Positions 1 through 8,739 of a stretch of DNA of 64,000 bases are shown one piece after another (the first letter of the stretch is position 1; the number at the start of each line of letters is the position of its first letter). The DNA lies in NCBI GenBank assembly GCA_030447525.1, contig JAUJOR010000003.1, positions 188,194 to 252,193 on the forward strand, in the 5' to 3' direction. A program made the position numbers and the translations under genes. A model generated the notes under the pieces. It worked only from the letters and a program-made list of their open reading frames with translations. It was not told the DNA's origin and searched no databases. Source of the stretch: Chloroflexota bacterium (GTDB lineage: Bacteria > Chloroflexota > UBA11872 > UBA12225).

Positions 1-48
1 CCTGGGCCAGTTCCGATCGAACCTGAAACGTTCTGCTGGCCGCGCCCC

Positions 49-525
49 CTAGCGGCCGGCAGCCGGCGTTGCGCCCCCGGCGGCAGGTGTCGCCCCAGTG
101 GGAGCGGGGGTCCGGCTGTTAGACGTGGAGCCCCCGGGACCGGAGCTGCCACCCCCACCGCCAGATCCGCCGGAGACGGATATGGGGGTGCTACTCGCCC
201 CGCTGCGAACGGTAGCGGGTGGAGTGCCCCCCGTCGTGTTCCCACCGCCTCCCCCAGTCGTCCCGCCGACGGTCGACCCTCCGGGGTTGGTGGTGGTACC
301 AACCACCTGGCCGCCCGTCGTCCCGCCGGTAGATTGTCCGCTGCCGGTGGAGCTCCCCGCCGTCCCTGACGCCGGCGCGCCGGGCCCCGGGGTCAGCCCG
401 GCCCCGCCGCTGCGAGCCGCTCCTGTGCCGCCGGCCGGGTCACCTCCGGGGGCGCCGTCGCGCCCGCAGCCTGCTAGCAGGAGCCCGGCGACGACAGCGC
501 CGAGCACGATCGTACGCTTCATCAT
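49..525 (-). CDS. Low-complexity lipoprotein
   Basis: The 158-residue product starts with a basic MMKR, a hydrophobic stretch and the lipobox LLAGC near residue 20, so it should be a lipidated, membrane-anchored protein. The rest is almost entirely Gly, Ser, Thr, Pro and Ala, with TTGG-type runs and no recognisable domain. AAGAAGGG lies about 5 bases before the first ATG and supports this start. The composition resembles the second lipoprotein at 3864-4373, so the two may be paralogous surface spacers. Function unknown; the tail could be a flexible stalk. Confidence 0.7.
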   Translation of the reverse strand: MMKRTIVLGAVVAGLLLAGCGRDGAPGGDPAGGTGAARSGGAGLTPGPGAPASGTAGSSTGSGQSTGGTTGGQVVGTTTNPGGSTVGGTTGGGGGNTTGGTPPATVRSGASSTPISVSGGSGGGGGSSGPGGSTSNSRTPAPTGATPAAGGATPAAGR

Positions 526-1212
526 GTATCCCTTCTTGGCGTGCGCCCTGGCTTATGGATCGCTCGACGTGGCTCAGGATGCATCGGCGCCCGCAGATCT
601 CGTCCCTCGCCAGCGCGGTCTCGCTCGTCCCGCCAACCCGGTACCTAGGGCCCAGGGTCATCATGGTCAGGTACTCGTGCTCAACCCAGCGATCAAGAGT
701 CGGTCCCCTGGCGTAATCTGCACCCTGCACCACTCAAAGTACGGGCCCTGACAAGGCACTATCTCCCCGGTACCGGGGTCAGGGGGGCTCATGCAACTGA
801 TGTGCCACCAGCTGGGCCATCCTTTGCTGCCGTGATGGCCAGACCAGTGGCCACCCGGTCCGCCCGGTCCGCCGGGGCCGTGCCCCTTGATCTCGGCAGG
901 TGTCGTGGCACGCACCGTGCTAGAGTAGTAGCGCCTCTTCCATTCCCCCACTGGGCGGGGGCGGGGCCCTCTCGTCGGCGCACGAGGCCGCTCCCGGCGG
1001 CACTGTCGACTGCCGGCGCTGGCTCGAGAGAGGAGTGGCGGTCACAACGCCCCCTATCGGGCTGCTCGTGGATCGGGCGACGTGGCCTCGTGGCCGGCGT
1101 CCCCAGTCATCGTTTCTGCGCGTGGGGCGCCGCTCGGGCGTACCGACCGGTGGGCCCATGGGGGCAAGCCGTGGCAAGCCACGTGCGAAGAGGCGTACAG
1201 GAGGAGGGCATC
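526..1212. other. Non-coding gap before the UDP-galactopyranose mutase gene
   Basis: Divergent intergenic region of 687 bases. Open frames here on both strands have arginine/proline-rich compositions typical of chance GC-rich reading and show no family motif. It should hold the promoters of the lipoprotein (leftward) and the mutase (rightward), but I see no clear -35/-10 pair. Confidence 0.5.
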
Positions 1213-2481
1213 ATGATGGGCGACGACTTGGCCGGCACCTCTACAGGCGGCCAGAACGGCACAGCAGGCAGCCCCGTCAACGGGAGGGCGCCGGCGGGGC
1301 TGAGGCCCGGCCAGCTGGCACCGGCCAGCCAGGGCAGCCATCAACCTTACCTGTCGCTGCGAGCGGGATTCGACTACCTGGTGGTGGGCGCCGGATTCGC
1401 CGGCAGCGTCCTAGCGGAGCGCCTGGCCAGCCAGGCAGGTAAGACCGTGCTCCTGTGCGACCGTCGCAACCACATCGCCGGCAACGCGTACGACCACTTT
1501 GACGACGCCGGTGTCCTCGTCCACCGTTATGGACCCCACATCTTCCACACCAACTCCGAGCGCGTCTTCGACTATCTTTCTCAGTTCACCGCCTGGCGGC
1601 CGTACGAGCACCGCGTGCTCGCCAACGTCAACGGCAAGCTGTACCCCATGCCGATCAACCGTACGACGGTGAACATGCTGTACGGCCTCAATCTGGCCAC
1701 GGAGGAGGAGTGCGCCGCCTATTTCGCGTCCCTGGCGGTACCGGTGGCGCAGGTACGAACGTCCGAGGACGCCGTGGTGAGCAAGATTGGCTACGACCTA
1801 TACGAGAAGTTCATCCAGCGATATACTCGGCGTCACTGGGGCCTCGATCCCTCAGAGCTCGACGCCTCGGTGGCGGCACGCGTCCCGGCGCGAACGAACA
1901 CCGACGACCGCTACTTCACAGACGAGTTCCAGGCCATGCCCCTGCACGGGTACACCCGCATGTTCGAGCGTATGCTGGCACATCCCAACATCAAGGTGCT
2001 GCTCAACACCGATTATCGGGAGATCTTGGGGCTCTTTCCTTTCCGCCACATGATCTACACCGGGCCGGTGGACGAGTACTTTGACTACCGCTTCGGCAAG
2101 CTGCCGTATCTCTCGCTCGATTTCAAGCACGAGACGCACAACGTCCCCGTGTACCAGCCAGCCGCCGTGATCAACGACAACTTCCCGGGTGACGCCCCCT
2201 ATGACAGGGTCACCGAGTTCAAGTACCTCACCGGGCAGGAGCACCACAAGACGAGTATCGTCTACGAGTTCCCCCGCTACGGGGGTGACCCGTACTACCC
2301 CGTGCCCCGGCCGGAGAATGCCGACCTGTACCGCCAGTACAAAGAGCTAGCCGACGACACCCCGAACGTGCACTTCGTGGGACGGCTGGCAACGTACAAG
2401 TACTACAATATGGATCAAGTGACCGCCCAGGCCCTGACCCTCTTTGACCAGCTCATGGGTGCGCGCGCCGAGGCCGCGTGA
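1213..2481 (+). CDS. glf: UDP-galactopyranose mutase
   Basis: Flavoenzyme that interconverts UDP-galactopyranose and UDP-galactofuranose, the donor for galactofuranose in surface glycans. The FAD-binding motif VVGAGFAG lies at about residues 57-64, followed by the family segments YGPHIFHTN and FHTNSERVF and a C-terminal FVGRLATYKYYNMDQ region, all typical of Glf. I chose the ATG at 1213 because AGGAGGAGGG sits directly upstream; a second ATG follows at once. This start leaves a Gly/Ala/Ser-rich extension of about 50 residues before the FAD motif, longer than usual for the family. No glycosyltransferase lies nearby, so the gene stands alone. Confidence 0.93.
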   Translation: MMGDDLAGTSTGGQNGTAGSPVNGRAPAGLRPGQLAPASQGSHQPYLSLRAGFDYLVVGAGFAGSVLAERLASQAGKTVLLCDRRNHIAGNAYDHFDDAGVLVHRYGPHIFHTNSERVFDYLSQFTAWRPYEHRVLANVNGKLYPMPINRTTVNMLYGLNLATEEECAAYFASLAVPVAQVRTSEDAVVSKIGYDLYEKFIQRYTRRHWGLDPSELDASVAARVPARTNTDDRYFTDEFQAMPLHGYTRMFERMLAHPNIKVLLNTDYREILGLFPFRHMIYTGPVDEYFDYRFGKLPYLSLDFKHETHNVPVYQPAAVINDNFPGDAPYDRVTEFKYLTGQEHHKTSIVYEFPRYGGDPYYPVPRPENADLYRQYKELADDTPNVHFVGRLATYKYYNMDQVTAQALTLFDQLMGARAEAA

Positions 2482-2750
2482 GGCGCAGGGAGGACGCCGG
2501 GCGGCGAGGGCCCTCCACAGGGTAGCGCCGGCGATTCCGCTCCGCGCCGAGAAGGGCGCCAGACAGTTACCGCCTCCGGTACCTCCGGTATGGGCCCCTA
2601 CCTGGGGGCATCGTCTGCAGGGCGCCTCTGAAGGCTGATCTCCCCCCTTTGACCGTGTATAAGTACGCCCCCAGGTGATGGCAACTCCCTGCCGGGCCGG
2701 TGCACGCCGTAAGGAAGATCTCCCCTCAGCCTCTTGTGCACAGACCGACA

Positions 2751-2785
2751 GTCAAGCGCCCCGGGGCAGGCCCCGGGCGCTTGAC
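2751..2785. terminator. Long GC-rich hairpin between convergent genes
   Basis: A nearly perfect inverted repeat with arms of about 16-17 bases, GTCAAGCGCC... paired with ...GGGCGCTTGAC, and a very short loop. It lies between the mutase gene ending at 2481 and the DUF892 gene ending at 2852, where a bidirectional terminator is expected. There is no strong T-run, so termination is inferred from structure and position. The remainder of 2482-2851 shows no gene. Confidence 0.55.
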
Positions 2786-2851
2786 TTCATCACGGACATA
2801 CCTGCACCCCAGATCACCCGGGCGGGAGGCGTGCCGGGACGGCGAACCGGG

Positions 2852-3361
2852 CTAGGCTACCTGCTTCATCAGCTGTGGGATCTGCTGACGGCCCAGCTGC
2901 CGGCTGGCCGCCTCGAGCTCGTTCACCGCATCCTCCTCCTGGTTGAGAATCTGGCGGAGGGTGCGCACGATCTCTTTCTGCCCCATCACCGTAGCCATGT
3001 TGATCAGGGTGCGATAGGCAGCCACTTCAAGGTGCTCGGTCTTCGACGCCGCGCCGAGGTTGTACATCGTCAAGAGCTCGGGCGACGGCTGCATCTTCAC
3101 GAAGGTGTCGTGGTCCTGCTTCATGCCCTGGGCCGTAGCGACGGTCACCTGCTGGGGCTGCTGCCCCAGGGACTGGAAGCACTGCTCCAGGAGAGTAACC
3201 TGCTCGCGCGTCTCCTCCAGGTGATGCTCGATTGGCTGCCGGGCAGTGGGATCCTTGACCTCCTGCAGCATTTGCTGAAGCATCTGCACGTTCTGCTGCT
3301 CGAACGCGTGCATACACGACAGTTCGTGAATGAAGAGGTCCTGCGGGCTTTGCATGGGCAT
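2852..3361 (-). CDS. DUF892 (YciE/YciF-type) ferritin-like protein
   Basis: A 169-residue helical protein starting MPMQSPQDLFIHEL. The layout of helical repeats with E/H positions, such as LFIHELSCMHAFEQQ, IEHHLEETREQV and TEHLEVAAYRTL, matches the DUF892 family, which adopts a ferritin-like four-helix bundle and is associated with stress responses. I chose the ATG at 3361 because AGGAAGGA lies about 9 bases upstream and the residues before it are low-complexity. It is probably cytoplasmic. Substrate and metal use are not known for most members. Confidence 0.85.
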   Translation of the reverse strand: MPMQSPQDLFIHELSCMHAFEQQNVQMLQQMLQEVKDPTARQPIEHHLEETREQVTLLEQCFQSLGQQPQQVTVATAQGMKQDHDTFVKMQPSPELLTMYNLGAASKTEHLEVAAYRTLINMATVMGQKEIVRTLRQILNQEEDAVNELEAASRQLGRQQIPQLMKQVA

Positions 3362-3863
3362 CTGGACGGTCCTTCCTGTGTTGCTGGTGAGGCTGAACAA
3401 TGCACCGGCGTCGCCGGCCGCTCCCCTTGGGCAACATGCGTGCCACTCATGAGCCGGATCGGTCACTGAGCCCCTGCGGCGCCCTCCGCCTACCTCGGCA
3501 GGGGGGCCCGCGCCGGCATCAGGCAGAGCTCCTGCGGTCACTTCACGAGCAGGGGACACTGTCCCATTGCGGGCAAACGCAGATGGGGCAGCTGCTGCCG
3601 GTGCGCTCGACAGGCGTCACGCGTCTGCCCGCCAGGTGGAGCGCCGCTGGCACTGGCACGTTCCGCGCGGGCGTCACTCCCACACCCCCTCCTGACTTAC
3701 CGTGAATGGGGCAGTCTCGAGCAGGGGCCGAGGGCGACTCTTGGCACGGATGTTGCCAAAACACGTCGCCTCGGGACGCCATCCGGCGGCCGAGCTCGGC
3801 GCAGGGCGAGGAAGGCGTTGCGTCTGCACAGCCGAAGCAGTCCAAAGCAGTAAGGAGAGAAGC
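3362..3863. other. Divergent intergenic region
   Basis: About 500 bases between the divergently read DUF892 and lipoprotein genes. The open frames present are shadows of the lipoprotein repeat or chance GC-rich frames. No promoter hexamers stand out; the Shine-Dalgarno AAGGAGAGA of the next gene ends the region. Confidence 0.45.
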
Positions 3864-4373
3864 ATGAATCGTCGTATGGCGGGTGTAACAGGCCTCGGTG
3901 GCATCTTTTCCGTGCTCATCAGCGCCTGCGGGGCTGACACCGGCACCAGCGGCACAACGGGCACCACCGGCAGCACCAGCGGCACAACGGGCACCACCGG
4001 TAGCACCAGCGGCACAACGGGCACCACCGGCGCCGGCGCAGCGCGCACGCCGACCACGGTTGGCGTGGCCGGGCAAAGCGGTACCGGCACCGGGGCCACC
4101 ACCGGCAGCGCCGGCGGGTCGGCCCAGGGTACGGCCACCATCCGCCCGACTGGTGGCACCACTGGGGGCACCGGCACCACCGGAGGTACCGGTACGACCG
4201 GCGGCACCACCGGCGGCACGACGGGAGGTACGGGTACTACCGGGGGCACGGGTACGACCGGGGGTACCGGCACGACCGGCGGCACCACCGGGGGTACGAC
4301 TGGCGGTACCACTGGCGGCACCACCGGGGGTACGACTGGCGGTACCACCGGGGGTACCACGGGCGCGCGTTAG
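3864..4373 (+). CDS. Gly/Thr-repeat lipoprotein
   Basis: A 169-residue protein. The start ATG follows AAGGAGAGA. The N-terminus is MNRRMAG, a hydrophobic stretch and the lipobox LISAC, so it is predicted to be lipidated and exposed. The body is a degenerate repeat of TTG and GGTTGGT units that continues to the last residues and ends in GAR. In DNA this is a GC-rich tandem repeat (about 3940-4370) likely to vary in length. No catalytic domain is visible. It resembles the lipoprotein at 49-525 in composition. Possible roles are a cell-surface spacer or sticky coat; neither is shown by sequence. Confidence 0.72.
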   Translation: MNRRMAGVTGLGGIFSVLISACGADTGTSGTTGTTGSTSGTTGTTGSTSGTTGTTGAGAARTPTTVGVAGQSGTGTGATTGSAGGSAQGTATIRPTGGTTGGTGTTGGTGTTGGTTGGTTGGTGTTGGTGTTGGTGTTGGTTGGTTGGTTGGTTGGTTGGTTGGTTGAR

Positions 4374-4648
4374 GCCAGGCACCGGGTGTGCCTTTGCGCG
4401 TGGGCCTGCTGTTCTGTCAAGGCTCTCGCGTGACGTCCGCCCGGTGGCGCGACGACGTCCGAAGCGTCTGACGGGGCATTACGGCCCATGGTGTCTGCGA
4501 TGCGCTGGCTGATCTGGGTCGATCGACCGAGCCCGGCCAGCGCATCCCGGCCCGTTCCACGCCGTTGCCCTATGTGGATGTCCCACCCAATGCCCTGGCC
4601 TCCGCTACAAGACTCAGGCGGTCGAAGCTGAGGGTGCAAGGCGAAAGG

Positions 4649-4921
4649 ATGAGTATCGTGGACCAAGCAGAGCAACAGACCGAGCGGCAGATCAGGGTAC
4701 GTCAGGTGACGCACGTCCAGGCTTCGTGGACGGAGCAACAGCGCGGCGGGGACGGGGCCTTTACCTTTCAGCTGGTGTTAGACAATGGGGCCGACGAGTA
4801 CATCCTGCGCCCGACGGCGCACGACGCCCAGGTGCTCCTCGGCTTGATGCGGCGCAGCGACCGGGCCTTCTTCGATCTAGAGCGTAAGGTGCTGATGTTC
4901 GGCAATCTCTCGATCAAGTGA
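4649..4921 (+). CDS. Small hypothetical protein
   Basis: A 90-residue protein starting MSIVDQAEQQTERQIRV. It has balanced composition, no signal peptide and no membrane segment. The segments FTFQLVLDNGADEYILRPT and DAQVLLGLMRRSDRAFFDLE look like a small alpha/beta fold. I do not recognise the family. An upstream in-frame ATG at 4565 would add 28 residues of low quality, so I prefer 4649. A clear hairpin terminator follows at 4934, which supports a real single-gene transcript. Confidence 0.65.
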   Translation: MSIVDQAEQQTERQIRVRQVTHVQASWTEQQRGGDGAFTFQLVLDNGADEYILRPTAHDAQVLLGLMRRSDRAFFDLERKVLMFGNLSIK

Positions 4922-4933
4922 CCGGCGCCTAAC

Positions 4934-4975
4934 CGCCCGAGGGGCCCGACGCAGGGAAGTCGGACCCCTCGGGCG
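4934..4975 (+). terminator. Hairpin after the small hypothetical gene
   Basis: Inverted repeat CGCCCGAGGGG...CCCCTCGGGCG, with an additional inner CCGAC/GTCGG pairing and a loop of about 8 bases, starting 13 bases after the stop codon at 4921. It is followed by a weak A/T-rich stretch. The position is that of an intrinsic terminator. Confidence 0.65.
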
Positions 4976-5088
4976 ATCAATTCTCTGCTGCCCGGCAGGG
5001 GCACATTCGTCAACTACACGAATCCCTGATAGGATGCAGCGACTCCCTGAGGGCATGCCTCCTTGCATGATCACGGGAAGGCCACGTA

Positions 5089-6342
5089 ATGGGCATCGAG
5101 ACTCACGCACCCGTGATTGCACGCGACCAGGTACGCCTGCTGGCTACCTTAGAGTGTCTCCTCGAGATCGACGCCCTGGACGTCGACAGCGCCCTGCATC
5201 AGGCCTGCCAGTCGGTAGCCGAGGCACTCGGGAGCGACAAGGTAGACGCCTTTCTTTACGATCCGGACGCTGACCGTCTCGTCGCCAGGGGGACAAGCGA
5301 CACCCCTATGGGGCGCCGGGAGCACGAGATTGGCATGGAGGTGCTGCCCATCGCCAACGGCGGACGCGTGGTTGAGGTCTTCCTGACCGGGACGTCTTAC
5401 GCTACAGGTCGCGCCGACCTCGACCGGGAGGAATTGCGCGGCTTTACCCACGGCCTGGGGGTCCGCTCTGAAATCTCCGTACCGCTAGAGATCGGTGGCA
5501 CGCGCCGCGGGGTGCTGATGGTGGCCTCGGCCGCGCTGGAGGCGTTCTCCGCCGACGACGCGAGGTTCTGTGCCGCGGTGGCGCACTGGGTGGGCGTCGC
5601 GGCCCACCGAGCCGAGTTGATCCAACAGCGCCAGGCCGCCGCGGCCGAAGAGGGACGGCGCATGGCCGCCGAGGAGCTGATCCGCGTCCTGGCGCACGAC
5701 CTGAACAACCTGATCGCCCCGCTCAAAGGGCGAATCGACCTGATCCGGCGGCGGGGCGCCCTTGCCGACCCGCAGACGATCATCGCCCACGCCGATGAGG
5801 CATCCAGGTCTGTGGAGCGCCTCCGCCGATTCGTCGGTGACCTGCTGGATGCCGAGCGCCTGGAACGCGGTGCCTTTGCCCTGACGCCTTGCGCGGCCGA
5901 CCTGGTGGTCCTGGTTCAGGATATTGCAAGCGTGTTCAGCAGCGGGGGCGTTGAGGTACGGGTGCAGGCTACCGAGCCGGTGGTGGCACTGATCGACCCC
6001 GACCGGCTGCGCCAGGCCCTGGAAAACGTCGTCAGCAACGCCATCAGGTACTCGCCGGTGGGTGGCGCCGTCACCTTGGTGCTATCGACCGAGAAACGGG
6101 AGGGCCGGGGATGGGCCGTCCTCACCGTGACGGACCAGGGGCCGGGAATCGCGCCGGAGGTGCTCCCTCGCTTGTTCGACCGCTTTGCCGCCGGTCCAGA
6201 GTCCTCCGGCCTCGGATTGGGCCTGTATATCGCCAGCCGCATCGCGGCGGCCCACGGGGGCTCCATTACCGCCCATTCACTACCCGGCCAGGGCGCTACC
6301 TTCCGGCTCATCCTGCCCCTGGATCAGGCCGGCGCGCCGTAG
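5089..6342 (+). CDS. Soluble GAF-domain sensor histidine kinase
   Basis: A 417-residue cytoplasmic kinase without membrane segments. A GAF domain covers about residues 15-185. The phosphoacceptor box is at about 195-215 with His203 in LAHDLNNLIAPL; it has N instead of the more common R after the HD, as in the HDLNN subgroup. The ATPase domain shows the N-box NVVSNAIRYS, the G1 box VTDQGPGIAP, F-box LFDRFAAG and G2 box GLGLGLYIA. It would autophosphorylate and pass phosphate to a response regulator, but none is adjacent. Input is unknown; the GAF domain suggests a small ligand or redox cue. Confidence 0.88.
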   Translation: MGIETHAPVIARDQVRLLATLECLLEIDALDVDSALHQACQSVAEALGSDKVDAFLYDPDADRLVARGTSDTPMGRREHEIGMEVLPIANGGRVVEVFLTGTSYATGRADLDREELRGFTHGLGVRSEISVPLEIGGTRRGVLMVASAALEAFSADDARFCAAVAHWVGVAAHRAELIQQRQAAAAEEGRRMAAEELIRVLAHDLNNLIAPLKGRIDLIRRRGALADPQTIIAHADEASRSVERLRRFVGDLLDAERLERGAFALTPCAADLVVLVQDIASVFSSGGVEVRVQATEPVVALIDPDRLRQALENVVSNAIRYSPVGGAVTLVLSTEKREGRGWAVLTVTDQGPGIAPEVLPRLFDRFAAGPESSGLGLGLYIASRIAAAHGGSITAHSLPGQGATFRLILPLDQAGAP

Positions 6343-6505
6343 GCGACCTCCACTTCCGGCACCCTCCATCCCCTCCGTCCCCCCGCTCTCTACATCAGGA
6401 GGCGCAGATGATCGCCTTGGTGCAGCGCAGGGCGCAGAGCCGGATGGGCCTGATCCTTCCCCTAAGGCTGGCAGCCGGTCGCCAGTCGCGCGGCCGGGCA
6501 TAACC

Positions 6506-7273
6506 TCAGACGTACAGGGCGGTGTCCGTCGAGCTCGTCCCAAACCAGGTCAGCGCCTGCCCCACGATCTCTGTGGGGACGATATGCGGTCCTTCGAACT
6601 CCACGTAGCGCAGGTCATAGCCCGCCCGCTCCAGGCGAGGCACGATCCGCCGGCTGCAGGCATCTATGCGCAAGACGGCGTCATGTGTCCCGTGCGAGAT
6701 GAACAGATGGGGCCGCCCATGAGGTGCGGACGGGGCGGCGAACCCCGGCGAGAAGGCCATCACGTGGGTAAACAGGTCTCCATTGATCAGCCCCAGCGAC
6801 AGGGCGTACGACGCCCCATCCGAGAACCCTTCCACGGCGATGCGCCCCGGATCCAGGGCATAGCGCGCAAAGATATGGGCCAGGGCCCGATCGATAAAGG
6901 TTACGTCAGGCCCATAGGCGCCACGGATGACGTCCCACGTCCCTTCTCGGGACTCCGGTGCGAGCAGGAGCAAGCCTGCCTCTTCGGCGCGAGGCAAGAG
7001 CGGCGCCAGGCCGTGCTGGGCGTTTCCTCCCGCCCCATGGAGCATCAATACCAGGGGCGCAGCACGTCCCGCACGATAGCCCCGCGGCACGTACAGCAAT
7101 CCATCCCGCCCCGCGCTCAGCCCCAATGGCTGCACGCCACGCAGATCCTGAACCCCTGATTGTCCTGGTTGCGCACCAGGCCGGGGACGCGATTGCAGCC
7201 GCCCCGGAACGGGAGTGCCCGTACCCTGTTCCACCTTGGCCCCCTGGTTACACGCTGCCACAGCTCGTTGCAT
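6506..7273 (-). CDS. Alpha/beta-hydrolase (carboxylesterase / PHB-depolymerase-like)
   Basis: A 255-residue hydrolase. The oxyanion region LMLHGAGGNA, the nucleophile elbow EGFSDGASYAL (Ser in GxSxG), an acid in SHGTHDAVLRI and a histidine in FEGPHIVP give a complete Ser-Asp-His triad in the expected order. The nearest families are phospholipase/carboxylesterase and polyhydroxyalkanoate-depolymerase-like esterases. The first 40 or so residues are low-complexity and rich in Gln/Pro/Gly, so the true start may lie downstream of the ATG at 7273. No signal peptide is obvious. Substrate not predictable. Confidence 0.82.
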   Translation of the reverse strand: MQRAVAACNQGAKVEQGTGTPVPGRLQSRPRPGAQPGQSGVQDLRGVQPLGLSAGRDGLLYVPRGYRAGRAAPLVLMLHGAGGNAQHGLAPLLPRAEEAGLLLLAPESREGTWDVIRGAYGPDVTFIDRALAHIFARYALDPGRIAVEGFSDGASYALSLGLINGDLFTHVMAFSPGFAAPSAPHGRPHLFISHGTHDAVLRIDACSRRIVPRLERAGYDLRYVEFEGPHIVPTEIVGQALTWFGTSSTDTALYV

Positions 7274-7460
7274 GGTGCCTCGCGCCCCGTCACACGCTTT
7301 CAGCGCCGTGCTCGCCAGCGTACGGAGCGCTAAACGTGGGCCGTTGTCGGGGCGCTGGGCTCTGGCCCCCGGGCCCCTATCGATGGCGCCATGGCAAGAG
7401 GCAGGCCACGACCCTGGCTCCCCGCCGGTGACTATGCCGCGGGCTCATCCGACCCGAGTG

Positions 7461-7495
7461 CGGGCCAGGTGTTCAGGTGGAGGACACCTGGCCCG
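7461..7495. promoter_or_regulatory. Perfect 12-bp inverted repeat between divergent genes
   Basis: CGGGCCAGGTGT is followed after 11 bases by its exact reverse complement ACACCTGGCCCG. The element lies between the hydrolase gene (leftward, start 7273) and the winged-helix gene (rightward, start 7609). It could be an operator or an RNA hairpin. The rest of 7274-7608 shows no gene. Confidence 0.4.
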
Positions 7496-7608
7496 CTCGC
7501 GTACCCGATGTGATGCTGCAGACCGCATATCGGTTCCTCATGGCGGCCACTTCTGCGGTCTCTCGAAGGTGCGGGCACTGCAAAGCATGAATCGGGTAGC
7601 ATGGATGG

Positions 7609-8004
7609 ATGTCGCCCGGGCACACGTGGACGTTCCTGACCAATCACGCGCACGTGTTGTTGTGCCTGGCGCGCAACCCCGATCTACGCTTCAGCGACAT
7701 GGCCACCGCCGTGGGGATCACCTACCGCGCGGCGCAGCGGATCGTAGCCGACCTGCTGGAAGCAGGCTACTTGACGCGCGAAAAGGTGGGGCGGCGCAAT
7801 CACTACCAGATCCACGGCGATCGCCCGCTGCGACACCCTATGGAGCGCGAGCACGTCGTCGGCGAGCTGCTGGAGATGCTAGCACAGTCCCGCGGAAGTC
7901 CTGCGGCAGATCCCAACCTCGGAGACCTGCCCAGAGACTTCAGCCCGGGTGTACCAGCAGCCATGACCCCCCCGGCGGGAGAGGGGAAACGTCAACCGGC
8001 GTAA
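7609..8004 (+). CDS. Winged-helix (MarR/ArsR-like) transcriptional regulator
   Basis: A 131-residue protein. Residues 5-70 fit a winged helix: HVLLCLARNPDLRFSDMA, then the recognition region GITYRAAQRIVADLLEAGYL and the wing TREKVGRRNHYQIH. This is the MarR/ArsR pattern in which the helix-turn-helix is followed by a basic beta wing. The C-terminal tail from about residue 95 (RGSPAADPNLGDL) is encoded by a 67-bp sequence that recurs at 62701-62767, outside any comparable gene. Target genes are unknown; the neighbouring inverted repeat at 7461 is a candidate operator. Confidence 0.75.
   Translation: MSPGHTWTFLTNHAHVLLCLARNPDLRFSDMATAVGITYRAAQRIVADLLEAGYLTREKVGRRNHYQIHGDRPLRHPMEREHVVGELLEMLAQSRGSPAADPNLGDLPRDFSPGVPAAMTPPAGEGKRQPA
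7890..7956 (+). repeat. Dispersed 67-bp repeat, copy 1
   Basis: Matches 62701-62767 at 54 of 67 positions by my alignment, without gaps. This copy lies inside the 3' end of the winged-helix gene. Read in that frame both copies encode PNLGDL and DFSPGV, and many differences fall at third codon positions. Confidence 0.6.
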
Positions 8005-8226
8005 GCCCGCCACGCCGACCCCAGTAGGCGCGCCCGGCGGCTCCCACACCGGCATTGCGTTGAACCAACGTTATGCGCCGGGCGGGACGTACGGCGGGTG
8101 GTGGTAGACCCCGTCCAGGCAGCGTCGCAGGAGGCGGTCGCCGTCGAGGGCAGAATGGCCCCGCTGGCCCATCGGTGACGCCGTCACGCGATCGGCCTCA
8201 GGGGCATGCCGGGGTCCGGCTCAGGG

Positions 8227-8577
8227 TCACCGCAGCGCCGCGAGCAGTTGGGCCGCATCCCGTTCAGGATCCGCGGTGCAGACGATGAGCCGGTGGAACG
8301 AGGAGCCAGCGAGCTCGACCACTACCGCCCGCTGGCCGACGTAGACGGCGGTGAAGTCGCGCACATTGCGCCCGCGGCGCGTCCCCAGGGCGATCACCCC
8401 CGGGAACCCCGTCCCCGGGGCGCGCAGGCCGCGCAGCTCGGCAAAGGGGGAGTCAGTGACCCGCACCGCGCGGATCGCGGCCCGCGGGACACGCACGTCC
8501 CCGCGAAGCGCACCGAGCTTCTCCAGCCAGTTCAGGTGCACGCACAGGTCGTCCCCGGACACCGCCAGCGCCGCCAT
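8227..8577 (-). CDS. Conserved small hypothetical protein (PH-like fold)
   Basis: A 116-residue protein starting MAALAVSGDDLCVHL. GGGGGAGGG lies a few bases upstream of the ATG. Beta-strand alternation (GDDLCVHLNWLEKLGAL, VPRAAIRAVRV, GQRAVVVELAG) and a terminal helix DPERDAAQLLAALR resemble the short PH-like proteins frequent in actinobacteria and Chloroflexota. No enzyme motif is visible. Function unknown. Confidence 0.7.
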   Translation of the reverse strand: MAALAVSGDDLCVHLNWLEKLGALRGDVRVPRAAIRAVRVTDSPFAELRGLRAPGTGFPGVIALGTRRGRNVRDFTAVYVGQRAVVVELAGSSFHRLIVCTADPERDAAQLLAALR

Positions 8578-8739
8578 GGTCGTTACCCTCCCCCGTGGCG
8601 CTTCCTCTCTGCCCCGAAACTCGCCGGCCGGCGTACGTGCCCACTACGCGGCGATAGGGCCTTGACGCCCCGCCCCCATCAGCTCGGCCAGGGGCGCGAT
8701 CGTCCCTTGTTCGTCCCCCCGGCAGGGCACGCGCGTTGA
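8578..8739. other. Intergenic stretch without visible gene
   Basis: Nothing convincing is encoded here; together with 8850-9111 it forms the intergenic DNA flanking the racemase fragment. No promoter motif stands out. Confidence 0.4.

Noticed and set aside
2444..2638. Short rightward frame after the mutase gene
   Set aside because: 64 codons, overlaps the mutase end, low-quality composition and no ribosome site.
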